A stretch of 64,000 bases of DNA from Deltaproteobacteria bacterium RIFCSPHIGHO2_02_FULL_40_28 (GTDB lineage Bacteria; UBA10199; 2-12-FULL-40-28). The stretch is from contig MGRJ01000024.1 in assembly GCA_001798135.1 (NCBI GenBank), forward strand, positions 186,001 to 250,000, given 5' to 3'. Shown here piece by piece: positions 8,227-15,962 of this stretch; within the stretch, counting starts at the first letter, position 1, and each line of letters starts with the position of its first letter. The notes beneath the pieces were generated by a model. It saw only the letters and a program-made list of their open reading frames with translations, made no database searches and was not told the origin of the DNA. The position numbers and the translations under genes were made by a program.

Positions 8227-11200
8227 ATGGTGGAGTTAATTGCGAATAAATATCGCGTGTTAAAGCAGTTAGGTCAGGGGGCCATGGGTGAAGTTTACTT
8301 AGTTCTTCCTCCACGTGGTGATCCTGTAGCCTTAAAGCTTTTAAAAACGGTAGAAATAGAAAACGAAAAAGCTTCTGTTGAACAATTCGAAAACGAATTT
8401 AAGGTTCTCAAAAAAATTTCCCATCCCAATATCGGTCAAATTTATGATTATGGTTACGATTCTGTACTCAAGAAAGTTTACTTCACTCTTCCCTGGCTGA
8501 AAGGTTCTGATCTCTATGCAGTAACCAAGGATGCTTCTTATGAGGCATGTGAAAATTATTTTATTCAAGTGCTTCGTGCCCTTAATTACCTTCATCAAAA
8601 AGGATTAATTCATTGCGATATTAAGCCAGGAAATGTGTTTGTAGAAAATGGCAAATCTCTTCTTATCGATTTTGGTTTGGCTGGTTATTGGGGAGAATCT
8701 ATTGTTGGAACTCCAACTTATTTAGCGCCAGAAATTTATCGTGGAGACAAACATAGCATTCAAAGTGATTTGTATGCTGTAGGAGTGATGCTTTATAATT
8801 GCCTTGCTCGTATTCAACCTTTTTCTGGAAAAGATATTAACGAAATTTACGATCGTCATCGTACGCATACTCCACTACCTCTTTCTCAAATCAACCCTTT
8901 AGTGCCCAAATACATGGATGAAGTTGCTTTTTCACTTTTATCAAAAAAACCTGAAGAACGATACAGTAGCGCCTCTGATGTGATTGCAGAAATTTCTGAA
9001 TTTTCTGGAAAAAAATATGCCATTGAAACTCAAGAAACTCTTTTAACATCTGTCCCTAAAACCTCAGAATGGGTTGGGAGAGGAAATGTGATTGAAGCGT
9101 GTGACGGGCAGTTAGAAATTTTTAGATCCGAAAATCATCCTATTGTGGCTCTTTTTGTTCACGGAGAGCATGGAGCAGGAAAAACAAAACTATTAAGTAA
9201 TATCCGTACCCGTTTGCAGTTAGAAAAAATCATAGTGGAAGATGTGGTACTGCCTTTAAGTGAAAATGATCGTCGTATTTTTGATGGAGCCCAAGCTGTT
9301 TTAGTGGAGGATGTTGATCAATATTTTTCCAGGGGCACACCCGAAGAAATAACTGCCGACCTTCCACGTCCAATTCAGGAATTTATTTCTTTGATCGAAC
9401 AAAAAATTCTTTCTCCAGAAACTAAACGTTTTTTTATTGTTCTTTCAGCAACAGATAAAGAAGCTTTTTCAGTTTTTACATCTGCTGTGAGTGAACATAC
9501 AAATTTTATTGAAACCGTTGAGGTGCCTCTCTTTAATGAAGAAGAAACCACACACTTTCTTAAAAATATTATTGGGCAAGATGAAATTCAAACAACTTTT
9601 GTTACTGAAGTGTTTCGTAACACTTTTGGTAATCCATTTTTATGCGAGCAAATTATTCATCATTTAATTGAACAGGGCCTTCTTTTTGATGAATCGGGTC
9701 GGTGGAATGCTGATTTATTGCTGCACTTAGGAGAAACATTGCGTAAAATGGAATCTCCTAAATCCCTGGATGATAGGTTGTGGCAAGAGTATGAACGTTT
9801 TCCCAATGATGCCGAGAAAGAAATGATGCGTTGGCTGGCCATGGCTCCTCACGGATTAAATCGGTCCATGTTAGAAAAATTGACCGGGAAAAATAATTTA
9901 AAAAAATGTTTAAGGGAAATGGTGGCTGTTAAAAAATTGCGTATGGAAGAAAATGACTATTTTCTTTACAGATCAGCTTTAATTCCCCTTTTAAGAAAGA
10001 AGTTTTCAGAGCTTGATCAAGAGCATTGGCATGATCAAATTTTAAATTCTAACCTGGGATTAGCTCCAAGCCGTATTTATTATCATCAATCCCTGGGATC
10101 AAATTTAGAAAAAGTCTGTGAAGGCTTAAAACTGTTAGGAGATGATTTAGCAAGAAGAAACCGCAAAGAAGGTGCCCTAGAATGTTTTACAAAGCTTTTA
10201 TCTCGTTTCCCTCAGGCTGCACCTGAAGACAGAGTAGAATGGGCTGTTAAGGGTTCTGAAATGCTCATTTGGTTGGATCGTTTTGTCGAGGCTGAAAATC
10301 TTTTAAGTGAGATGGAAAACGAATTAAATTTGGCAGATCCATCAAGTGTGAGTCAAAAGGCCAAGCTTAAGTTGTGGGAGAAAAAAGGTTTGTGCCTCCT
10401 TCATCAAAGAAAAGTGAGGGATGCCGAGAGTTATTTTGCAGAAGGTTTAAAGGAAGCTTTATTGGCCAAAGATTGTCTTGTGGAAGAAATTCGTTTTCAC
10501 AATGATTTAGCCCAAATTGATGTTTTGATGGGTCGTTTTGATGAAGCAATTCGAAAATTTCATGAGTCTCGTGAGAAAGCAAGAGTGATTCTCCCGCATC
10601 AATTAAATCAAATCACTAATAACGATTTGGGTCATCTTTACTTCATGATGAAAAAATATGATGAGGCCATTAATTACCTCAAAGAAGATATTCAAATCTT
10701 TGAAAACTTGCCTCAAAAAGAACCACTGGCCCGTGCCATGTATTCTTTAGCTGAATGTTATAGATCTCAAAAAATGTTTTCAGAAGCAGTTGATGAATAC
10801 GAAAAATGTATTTCTATTTGTCAGGCCGACAATGTTTTATCTATTCTTCTTCGTTCCTATAATGGAATTGGTAATATGTATTTAATTAAAGATTTGGGTG
10901 ATCAAGCTCTGCAAAGTTATCAAAGAGCCATTGAAATTAGTGTGCATTTAAAAGATTCGATGACCAAATCAGCTCTGTTAGTAAACCAGGGGCTTATTTA
11001 TTATAATCAAAAAAATTGGCCACAAGCTTCTCGTCGTTTTCAGTTAGCCCGGCAGATTTTAGAGGGAAAGCCTACCAGGGTAGCTTATGAAAATCAGCTT
11101 TTAGCCAAATGTTATGATGCGCTAGCTACCATTGCTCAAAGTGAAAATGATACAATGAAAGCTTTAAGTTTGAAGTTAGAACAACTCCAGGTGATGGAAA

Positions 11201-11424
11201 AAAATCCTGGTCCTAAAAGTCAGGCTTTTACAGTCCAATGTGAGTTGGCTAGCCTGTATCTCCAAAATCATTTAAAAGATCCTTTAAAACACTTATTGGC
11301 AGGAATGGAAAAAACAGTAGAAAGTGTGGAAGAAAAAGAAAAGTGGGATCAGTTTAAAAAAGAATTAACACGCCTAGAAAATTTTTCTGAGCACGATTGC
11401 ACCATGAAGGTTTCGATGGTGTAA
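8227..11424 (+). CDS. Large Ser/Thr protein kinase with ATPase and TPR regions
   Basis: I chose the ATG at 8227 because AGAGGG sits 8 nt upstream and the kinase domain begins at once; a TTG at 8182 would add 15 residues. The 1065-aa protein opens with a Hanks-type kinase: glycine loop GQGAMGEV (16-23), Lys37 in VALKLLK, catalytic loop HCDIKPGN (129-136), DFG (148-150) and APE (167-169), all intact. A P-loop GEHGAGKT near residue 315 marks a STAND/AAA-like ATPase region, and roughly residues 600-1000 are TPR-like helical repeats (for example MMKKYDEAINYLKED). This kinase-ATPase-TPR layout is common in Myxobacteria-like signalling proteins. It is divergent from sctV across about 230 bp, so it may regulate or respond to the secretion genes (inference). 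Confidence 0.9.
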   Translation: MVELIANKYRVLKQLGQGAMGEVYLVLPPRGDPVALKLLKTVEIENEKASVEQFENEFKVLKKISHPNIGQIYDYGYDSVLKKVYFTLPWLKGSDLYAVTKDASYEACENYFIQVLRALNYLHQKGLIHCDIKPGNVFVENGKSLLIDFGLAGYWGESIVGTPTYLAPEIYRGDKHSIQSDLYAVGVMLYNCLARIQPFSGKDINEIYDRHRTHTPLPLSQINPLVPKYMDEVAFSLLSKKPEERYSSASDVIAEISEFSGKKYAIETQETLLTSVPKTSEWVGRGNVIEACDGQLEIFRSENHPIVALFVHGEHGAGKTKLLSNIRTRLQLEKIIVEDVVLPLSENDRRIFDGAQAVLVEDVDQYFSRGTPEEITADLPRPIQEFISLIEQKILSPETKRFFIVLSATDKEAFSVFTSAVSEHTNFIETVEVPLFNEEETTHFLKNIIGQDEIQTTFVTEVFRNTFGNPFLCEQIIHHLIEQGLLFDESGRWNADLLLHLGETLRKMESPKSLDDRLWQEYERFPNDAEKEMMRWLAMAPHGLNRSMLEKLTGKNNLKKCLREMVAVKKLRMEENDYFLYRSALIPLLRKKFSELDQEHWHDQILNSNLGLAPSRIYYHQSLGSNLEKVCEGLKLLGDDLARRNRKEGALECFTKLLSRFPQAAPEDRVEWAVKGSEMLIWLDRFVEAENLLSEMENELNLADPSSVSQKAKLKLWEKKGLCLLHQRKVRDAESYFAEGLKEALLAKDCLVEEIRFHNDLAQIDVLMGRFDEAIRKFHESREKARVILPHQLNQITNNDLGHLYFMMKKYDEAINYLKEDIQIFENLPQKEPLARAMYSLAECYRSQKMFSEAVDEYEKCISICQADNVLSILLRSYNGIGNMYLIKDLGDQALQSYQRAIEISVHLKDSMTKSALLVNQGLIYYNQKNWPQASRRFQLARQILEGKPTRVAYENQLLAKCYDALATIAQSENDTMKALSLKLEQLQVMEKNPGPKSQAFTVQCELASLYLQNHLKDPLKHLLAGMEKTVESVEEKEKWDQFKKELTRLENFSEHDCTMKVSMV

Positions 11425-11513
11425 GATGAGATGCAAGAGATGCTTAAGTGACACCTTGGGCTCAAAGACTTGCACTTCAGCACAAAATCCATTATTTTCT
11501 ATTGATCATTTTC

Positions 11514-11589
11514 GGGGCAGTAGCTCAGTTGGGAGAGCGCGTCGTTCGCAACGACGAGGCCGGCGGTTCGATCCCGCTCTGCTCCACCA
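11514..11589 (+). tRNA. tRNA-Ala (anticodon CGC)
   Basis: The cloverleaf folds fully: acceptor GGGGCAG with CTGCTCC, including the G3-U70 wobble that is the alanine identity element; anticodon stem CGTCG/CGACG around loop TTCGCAA (anticodon CGC, reading GCG); T-arm GGCGG-TTCGATC-CCGCT. The 3' CCA is encoded (11587-11589), unlike in the other two tRNAs of this window. Confidence 0.96.
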
Positions 11590-11644
11590 TAAAGAAAACA
11601 TTGTTTTAAAGCCTTGTTTTTTATAGAGGTTAAATTTGTTTTAT

Positions 11645-11713
11645 AGGGCGGTTAACTCAGTGGTGTAGATTTTGTCCCGCCGAGCGGATAGCGAGGAGGG
11701 AGGGGCAAAATCT
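11645..11713 (+). pseudogene. Broken tRNA-Val copy joined to a palindromic repeat
   Basis: Bases 11645-11664 repeat exactly the base before and the first 19 nt of the intact tRNA-Val at 11754. The copy then stops and is replaced by a hairpin element: AGATTTTGTCCC (11667-11678) is complementary to GGGGCAAAATCT (11702-11713) with one mismatch. No anticodon or T-arm follows, so no functional tRNA is made here. Confidence 0.75.
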
Positions 11714-11753
11714 GGCAAAAGTGCGCCATGAAAGCAAAATTAACTTAAACTTA

Positions 11754-11825
11754 GGGCGGTTAACTCAGTGGTAGAGTGCCACCTTCACACGGTGGAAGTC
11801 ACAGGTTCAAATCCTGTACCGCCCA
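11754..11825 (+). tRNA. tRNA-Val (anticodon CAC)
   Basis: Acceptor GGGCGGT pairs with ACCGCCC, the anticodon stem CCACC/GGTGG surrounds TTCACAC (anticodon CAC, reading GTG), and the T-arm is ACAGG-TTCAAAT-CCTGT. The discriminator is A at 11825. The CCA tail is not encoded, so it depends on the CCA-adding enzyme, a candidate for which is encoded at 27354-28748. Confidence 0.95.
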
Positions 11826-11842
11826 CATATTTTTTAGAAACA

Positions 11843-11990
11843 ACAGAAGGAGGAGGATATCTTTAAGCAAAAGCATCTCGCAGCCAATTTGTCCTTTCGA
11901 AAAAATAAACAAATTGGCGAGAGCGAGCGTTTTCAAGTCTCGACGACTTGAAAAACGCGTTTTTTGCGAAAGATGTCCTCCTCCTTCTGT
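11843..11990. repeat. 148-bp cruciform-like palindromic element
   Basis: A 30-bp outer inverted repeat (11843-11872 with 11961-11990, starting ACAGAAGGAGGAGG, about three mismatches) encloses two inner hairpins. One is GCCAATTTGT (11883-11892) with ACAAATTGGC (11909-11918). The other is CGTTTTCAAGTC (11928-11939) with GACTTGAAAAACG (11945-11957). The three-armed fold resembles non-coding REP/MITE-type elements. It ends just before the AAGGAG site of the next gene. I see no coding sequence in it. Confidence 0.8.
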
Positions 11991-12006
11991 ACTTTAAGGA
12001 GTTATT

Positions 12007-13122
12007 ATGTTGTTTCGTTTCTTATTAATCTTGTTTTGTTTCATTTCCTGCCAACAAATTTCTAAAAACGAAATTCGCATTGGTGAGTTTGGATCATTAA
12101 CGGGAGGTACGGCCACTTTTGGACAATCTACTCATAAGGGTATTTTACTAGCGACAGAGGAAATTAATGCCAAGGGTGGTGTTTTAGGTAAACAAATAAA
12201 AATGATCACAGAAGATGATCGTAGTTTAGCCGAGGAAGCAAAAACAGCTGTATTAAAACTGATCAAACAACAAAAGGTGGTGGCTATTCTTGGTGAAGTA
12301 GCTTCTTCACGGAGTTTAGCAGCCGCTCCTGAGGCTCAAAAAAGTTCTATTCCCATGATTTCACCTGCTTCAACCAATCCAGCAGTAACCCAAGTAGGGG
12401 ATTATATTTTCAGAGCTTGTTTTGTCGATAGTTTTCAAGGCGAGGCTATGGCCAAGTTTGTTAAAAATGATCTCAAACTTTCAAAGGTGGCCATTTTAAA
12501 AGATATTAAAAACGATTATTCCATTGGCCTTGCCGATTTTTTTGAAAAAACTTTTAAAACTCTGGGAGGAAATATTACTTCTGTGGAATCTTATTCCGAA
12601 AACGATATTGAATTTCGAGCACAGTTAACCAGTATTCTTTCTAAAAATCCCGAAGGAATTTTTATACCCGGTTATTATACCGAAGTGGGTCTTATAGCTA
12701 GACAAGCCCGTGAATTAGGTTTTACAGGAGGCCTTTTTGGTGGGGATGGATGGGATTCAAGTAAAACTTTAGAAATTGGTGGCAAATATGTTGAAAATTC
12801 ATACTTTTCTACACATTATTCTTCAGAAGATCCAGACCCATCTGTACAAGGATTTATTGAAAAATTTAAAAAAGAGCATGGGGTTGTTCCCGATGCCATG
12901 GCTGTTTTAGGTTATGATGCAGCCAATCTTTTATTTGATGCCATGACAAGAGCTGGGAGTACAGAAGGAGCCAAGGTGAGGGATGCGTTGGCAGGAACTC
13001 AAAATTTTAAAGGAATTTCGGGCAACATCTCAATGGATCCAGATCGTAATGCCCAAAAAAAACTTGTCGTACAAAAAATAGAAAATGGACATGTAGTTTT
13101 TGCGCAATCTGTGAACCCTTAA
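12007..13122 (+). CDS. livJ: Branched-chain amino-acid-type ABC transporter, substrate-binding lipoprotein
   Basis: This 371-aa type I periplasmic binding protein has a lipoprotein signal: a hydrophobic start followed by lipobox FISC with Cys15. The mature part begins with the family pattern IRIGEFGSLTGGTATFG and continues with AILGEVASSRSLAAAPEAQ and PMISPASTNPAVT, which line the ligand cleft of Leu/Ile/Val-binding proteins. It is followed by two permeases and two ATPases (livH, livM, livG, livF order), so the set is a complete uptake system. The real ligand could be an amino acid, an amide or urea; sequence alone does not decide. AAGGAG at 11996-12001 supports the ATG at 12007. A palindromic element separates it from livH. 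Confidence 0.92.
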   Translation: MLFRFLLILFCFISCQQISKNEIRIGEFGSLTGGTATFGQSTHKGILLATEEINAKGGVLGKQIKMITEDDRSLAEEAKTAVLKLIKQQKVVAILGEVASSRSLAAAPEAQKSSIPMISPASTNPAVTQVGDYIFRACFVDSFQGEAMAKFVKNDLKLSKVAILKDIKNDYSIGLADFFEKTFKTLGGNITSVESYSENDIEFRAQLTSILSKNPEGIFIPGYYTEVGLIARQARELGFTGGLFGGDGWDSSKTLEIGGKYVENSYFSTHYSSEDPDPSVQGFIEKFKKEHGVVPDAMAVLGYDAANLLFDAMTRAGSTEGAKVRDALAGTQNFKGISGNISMDPDRNAQKKLVVQKIENGHVVFAQSVNP

Positions 13123-13156
13123 AGATATTTGCTTTTGAACAAAATCGAACTTTGGA

Positions 13157-13252
13157 AAGCCGGAGAGGTGTTCCCAGAGGCTTCGAGGACTGTCTGACGA
13201 GCCTTCAAGGCGAGGAGTTCCGCAGAAACCGAAGGGAATACCTCTCCGGCTT
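13157..13252. repeat. Palindromic repeat family A, copy 1
   Basis: The outer stem AAGCCGGAGAGGTGTTCCC (13157-13175) pairs with 13234-13252 with one mismatch. The core at 13184-13225 runs CGAGGACTGTCTGACGAGCC through GGCGAGGAGTTCCGCAG, with an inner GCCTT/AAGGC hairpin. The core recurs at 53454-53494 inside a different outer stem. It lies between livJ and livH and ends 7 nt before the livH start. Confidence 0.9.
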
Positions 13253-13259
13253 CTAGCAA

Positions 13260-14156
13260 TTGGATCAATTTCTTCAACAACTTATCAATGGAATCTCTTG
13301 GGGTGCCATCTATGCCCTGATCGCTCTTGGTTACACTATGGTTTATGGAGTGATTCGCCTCATTAATTTTGCACATGGAGATCTCTACATGCTGGGAGCC
13401 ATGGCGGGATATTATTCGGCTCGTTTTTTGATGGATTCGGGAGGTTCCGCGGCTTTTCCCCTGGTTCTTCTTTTTTCCATGGTTGTTTGTGGACTCATTG
13501 GTTTTTTAATTGAGAAATTAGCTTATAAACCTTTACGAGCAGCTCCTCCCGTTGCTGCTTTAATTACAGCTATTGGTGTTTCTCTTTTTTTAGAGTACGG
13601 AGGGCAACTGCTTTTTGGAGCCGATCCTAAATTTTTTCCTACCCTCATTGAATCTATTCCTCTTTTTGAAACGGGAAGATTCAGCATGACTAATATTCAA
13701 GCTGTTATTTTAATTACGAGTATCATTTTAATGCTCATTCTTAGATTTATTGTTCTTAAAACCAAGATGGGCCTAGCTATGCGGGCAGTGAGTTTTTCTC
13801 ATACAGCAGCATCACTCATGGGAATCCCAGTGAATAGGATTATTTCTTTTACTTTCATTATTGGAAGCTCATTGGCAGGGGCTGCAGGAGTTTTGGTTGG
13901 GTTATCAAATCCCAAGGTAGAGCCCCTCATGGGTATTATGCCAGGCATTAAAGCTTTTGTGGCTGCTGTTTTAGGTGGTATTGGCAGTATCCCAGGAGCA
14001 TTGGTTGGAGCTATGATTTTGGGAATTTTAGAAACCATGGTTACAGCCTATCTTTCTTCTACTTACCGTGATGCCTTAGCTTTTATTATTTTAATTTTGA
14101 TTTTAATTTTTAAACCCACTGGGATTTTAGGAAAAAGATCTCAAGAGAAGGTGTGA
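13260..14156 (+). CDS. livH: Branched-chain amino-acid ABC transporter permease LivH type
   Basis: This 298-aa inner-membrane permease has about eight hydrophobic segments. The start MDQFLQQLINGISWGAIYAL and the following GYTMVYGVIRLINFAHGDLY are diagnostic of LivH, and GGIGSIPGALVGAMILGILE is the cytoplasmic loop that contacts the ATPase. The start codon is TTG at 13260; no in-frame ATG matches the family N-terminus. The repeat ending at 13252 occupies the place where a Shine-Dalgarno site would be expected, so translation initiation here may be weak or altered. It overlaps livM by a few bases (TGATG). Confidence 0.93.
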   Translation: MDQFLQQLINGISWGAIYALIALGYTMVYGVIRLINFAHGDLYMLGAMAGYYSARFLMDSGGSAAFPLVLLFSMVVCGLIGFLIEKLAYKPLRAAPPVAALITAIGVSLFLEYGGQLLFGADPKFFPTLIESIPLFETGRFSMTNIQAVILITSIILMLILRFIVLKTKMGLAMRAVSFSHTAASLMGIPVNRIISFTFIIGSSLAGAAGVLVGLSNPKVEPLMGIMPGIKAFVAAVLGGIGSIPGALVGAMILGILETMVTAYLSSTYRDALAFIILILILIFKPTGILGKRSQEKV

Positions 14157-15094
14157 TGAAAAGACTTTTATTTTGGGTCGGGATTATTTTACTTTTAGGA
14201 GGAGTAAACCAGGCTTCTTTACTCTGGATTAATCCCTATGTAATTCAAGTTTTAGGTTTGGCTGCCATTCATATTATTTTAGCGGCCTCACTTAATTTAG
14301 TTATGGGATTTACAGGGCAGTTTTCTCTAGGCCATGCTGGTTTTATGGCTATTGGAGCTTATACTTCCGCAGCCATTACAGTGTATGGGGCACCCCTATT
14401 TCCATCGGGTTTTCTTTTTGATCAAATTCTTTTTGTTATTGCTCTTTTTGTTGGAGGAATTGTTTCTGCTTTTTTTGGCTACTTGATTGGTTTACCGAGC
14501 CTCAGATTAAAAGGAGATTATTTAGCTATTGTTACTTTGGGTTTTGGTGAGGTGATTCGTGTTATTATTTTGAATATGGATTTTGTAGGAGGAGCCAGAG
14601 GTTTTTCAGGCATTCCTGAAAGAACTAATTTATTTTGGATTCTTCTTTTCATGGTTTTTACTCTTCGGTTTCTTTGGAAAAGTATTTATTCTGTAAAAGG
14701 TTTATCTTTTCGTGCAGTCAGAGACGATGAAATTGCAGCTGAATCTTTAGGAGTTTCTTCTACCAAAGTTAAGGTAACAGCTTTTGTGTGGGGTGCTTTC
14801 TTTGCAGGTTTAGGAGGAGGACTTTTTGCTCATTTGATTACTTACTTAAATCCTTCTTCTTTTACCTTTTTAAAATCCGTAGAAATTGTAGCCATGGTTG
14901 TTTTGGGTGGTTTGGGAAGTTTTTCAGGTTCTGTACTGGCAGCAGTTCTTTTAAGTGTGTTGCCTGAATTTTTAAGAATTGTGAGTGATTTTAGAATGGT
15001 GATTTATTCTCTTCTGATTATTCTGATTATGATTATAAAACCCATGGGACTCATGGGCTATAAGGAAATCAGTTTTAAATTCAGAAAAAAATAA
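14156..15094 (+). CDS. livM: Branched-chain amino-acid ABC transporter permease LivM type
   Basis: The second permease of the importer has about 312 residues and nine or ten hydrophobic segments. Family hallmarks are LNLVMGFTGQFSLGHAGFMA, LRLKGDYLAIVTLGFGEVIR and the ATPase-contact stretch RDDEIAAESLGVSSTKVKV. I take the ATG at 14156, which overlaps the livH TGA; a GTG one codon upstream (14153) would also serve. It pairs with LivH as a heterodimer for the LivG and LivF ATPases. It is followed by an array of hairpins (15107-15181) before livG. Confidence 0.93.
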   Translation: MKRLLFWVGIILLLGGVNQASLLWINPYVIQVLGLAAIHIILAASLNLVMGFTGQFSLGHAGFMAIGAYTSAAITVYGAPLFPSGFLFDQILFVIALFVGGIVSAFFGYLIGLPSLRLKGDYLAIVTLGFGEVIRVIILNMDFVGGARGFSGIPERTNLFWILLFMVFTLRFLWKSIYSVKGLSFRAVRDDEIAAESLGVSSTKVKVTAFVWGAFFAGLGGGLFAHLITYLNPSSFTFLKSVEIVAMVVLGGLGSFSGSVLAAVLLSVLPEFLRIVSDFRMVIYSLLIILIMIIKPMGLMGYKEISFKFRKK

Positions 15095-15106
15095 TGGGTA
15101 TCAACC

Positions 15107-15181
15107 CCAGGGTAAGCCCTGGACCCAGGATTCCGTGGCAAGCCACGGGGTTTTGGACAAGCAAGCTTGTCCCCGAAGGGG
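15107..15181 (+). repeat. Array of four short hairpins, all with NAAG loops
   Basis: Four adjacent perfect hairpins share the loop pattern NAAG. They are CCAGGG-TAAG-CCCTGG (15107-15122), CCGTGG-CAAG-CCACGG (15133-15148), GGACAAG-CAAG-CTTGTCC (15155-15172) and CCC-GAAG-GGG (15172-15181). The last hairpin contains the GGGGA that would serve as ribosome site for livG at 15189. It may be a compound repeat or an RNA stabiliser/attenuator inside the operon. Confidence 0.85.
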
Positions 15182-15188
15182 ATAAAAA

Positions 15189-15962
15189 ATGAGTACACTT
15201 TCTATCCAAAATATTTCTGTTACATTTGGGGGATTAACCGCCGTAAACCAGGTTTCTTTTTCTCTTCAAAGTTCTGAAATGATGGCTGTTATTGGTCCTA
15301 ATGGAGCTGGTAAAACCACTCTCTTTAACCTGATCACAGGAGTGTATTCTCCCAGTGGGGGAGATGTTGTTTTGGATGAAAAAAGTTTGCTTCATTATCG
15401 CCCCGACCAAATTAATCGCCTTGGGTTAGCTCGTACTTTTCAAAATATTCGTCTTTTTCCTCAACTAACTGTGGAAGAAAATATTTTGGTTGCCAATCAT
15501 GTTGTTCCTGGTTTGTGGCAGGGTTTTATAAGGCCTTTTCAAACTTTAAAAGAAGAAACCCAATTAAGAATCGAGGCTGCTCAATTGCTTTCCTTGTATG
15601 GTTTATCTGCACAGGCCTCTGCATTAGCAGGAAGTCTTTCCTATGGTGAACAACGCAAATTGGAAATTTTAAGGGCACTCGCCACAAAACCAAAATTTCT
15701 TCTTTTAGATGAGCCTGCAGCAGGAATGAATGCTTCTGAAAAAAATGAACTTGCAGGACTCATTCGAAAAACCCAGGAACAATTTAATTTGGGCATCGTT
15801 TTAATTGAACACGATATGAAATTTGTGATGAACCTGGTTCCCAGGATTTTGGTTTTGGACTATGGAGTAACCATTGCCGAAGGGTCTCCCAAAGAAATTA
15901 GTTCTCATCCAAAAGTGATTGAAGCGTATTTAGGAAATGAGGAGACATGCAACTTGAAATAA
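15189..15962 (+). CDS. livG: Branched-chain amino-acid ABC transporter ATPase LivG type
   Basis: This 257-aa ABC ATPase has Walker A GPNGAGKTT (about 35-43), the Q-loop region GLARTFQNIRLFPQLTVEEN typical of LivG, signature LSYGEQR, Walker B LLLDEPAAGMN and switch His in LIEHDM. The AGMN following Walker B is characteristic of LivG rather than LivF. It energises uptake together with LivF. Its last 16 nt overlap livF, so the two are translationally coupled. A GGGGA ribosome site is embedded in the last of the upstream hairpins. Confidence 0.94.
   Translation: MSTLSIQNISVTFGGLTAVNQVSFSLQSSEMMAVIGPNGAGKTTLFNLITGVYSPSGGDVVLDEKSLLHYRPDQINRLGLARTFQNIRLFPQLTVEENILVANHVVPGLWQGFIRPFQTLKEETQLRIEAAQLLSLYGLSAQASALAGSLSYGEQRKLEILRALATKPKFLLLDEPAAGMNASEKNELAGLIRKTQEQFNLGIVLIEHDMKFVMNLVPRILVLDYGVTIAEGSPKEISSHPKVIEAYLGNEETCNLK

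Noticed and set aside
11426-11626. Open frame of 66 codons on the plus strand
   Set aside because: It runs through tRNA-Ala and has no ribosome site or plausible protein composition.
13119-13376. Minus-strand open frame across the family A repeat and livH start
   Set aside because: It is created by the repeat sequence and the livH antisense strand; no ribosome site.
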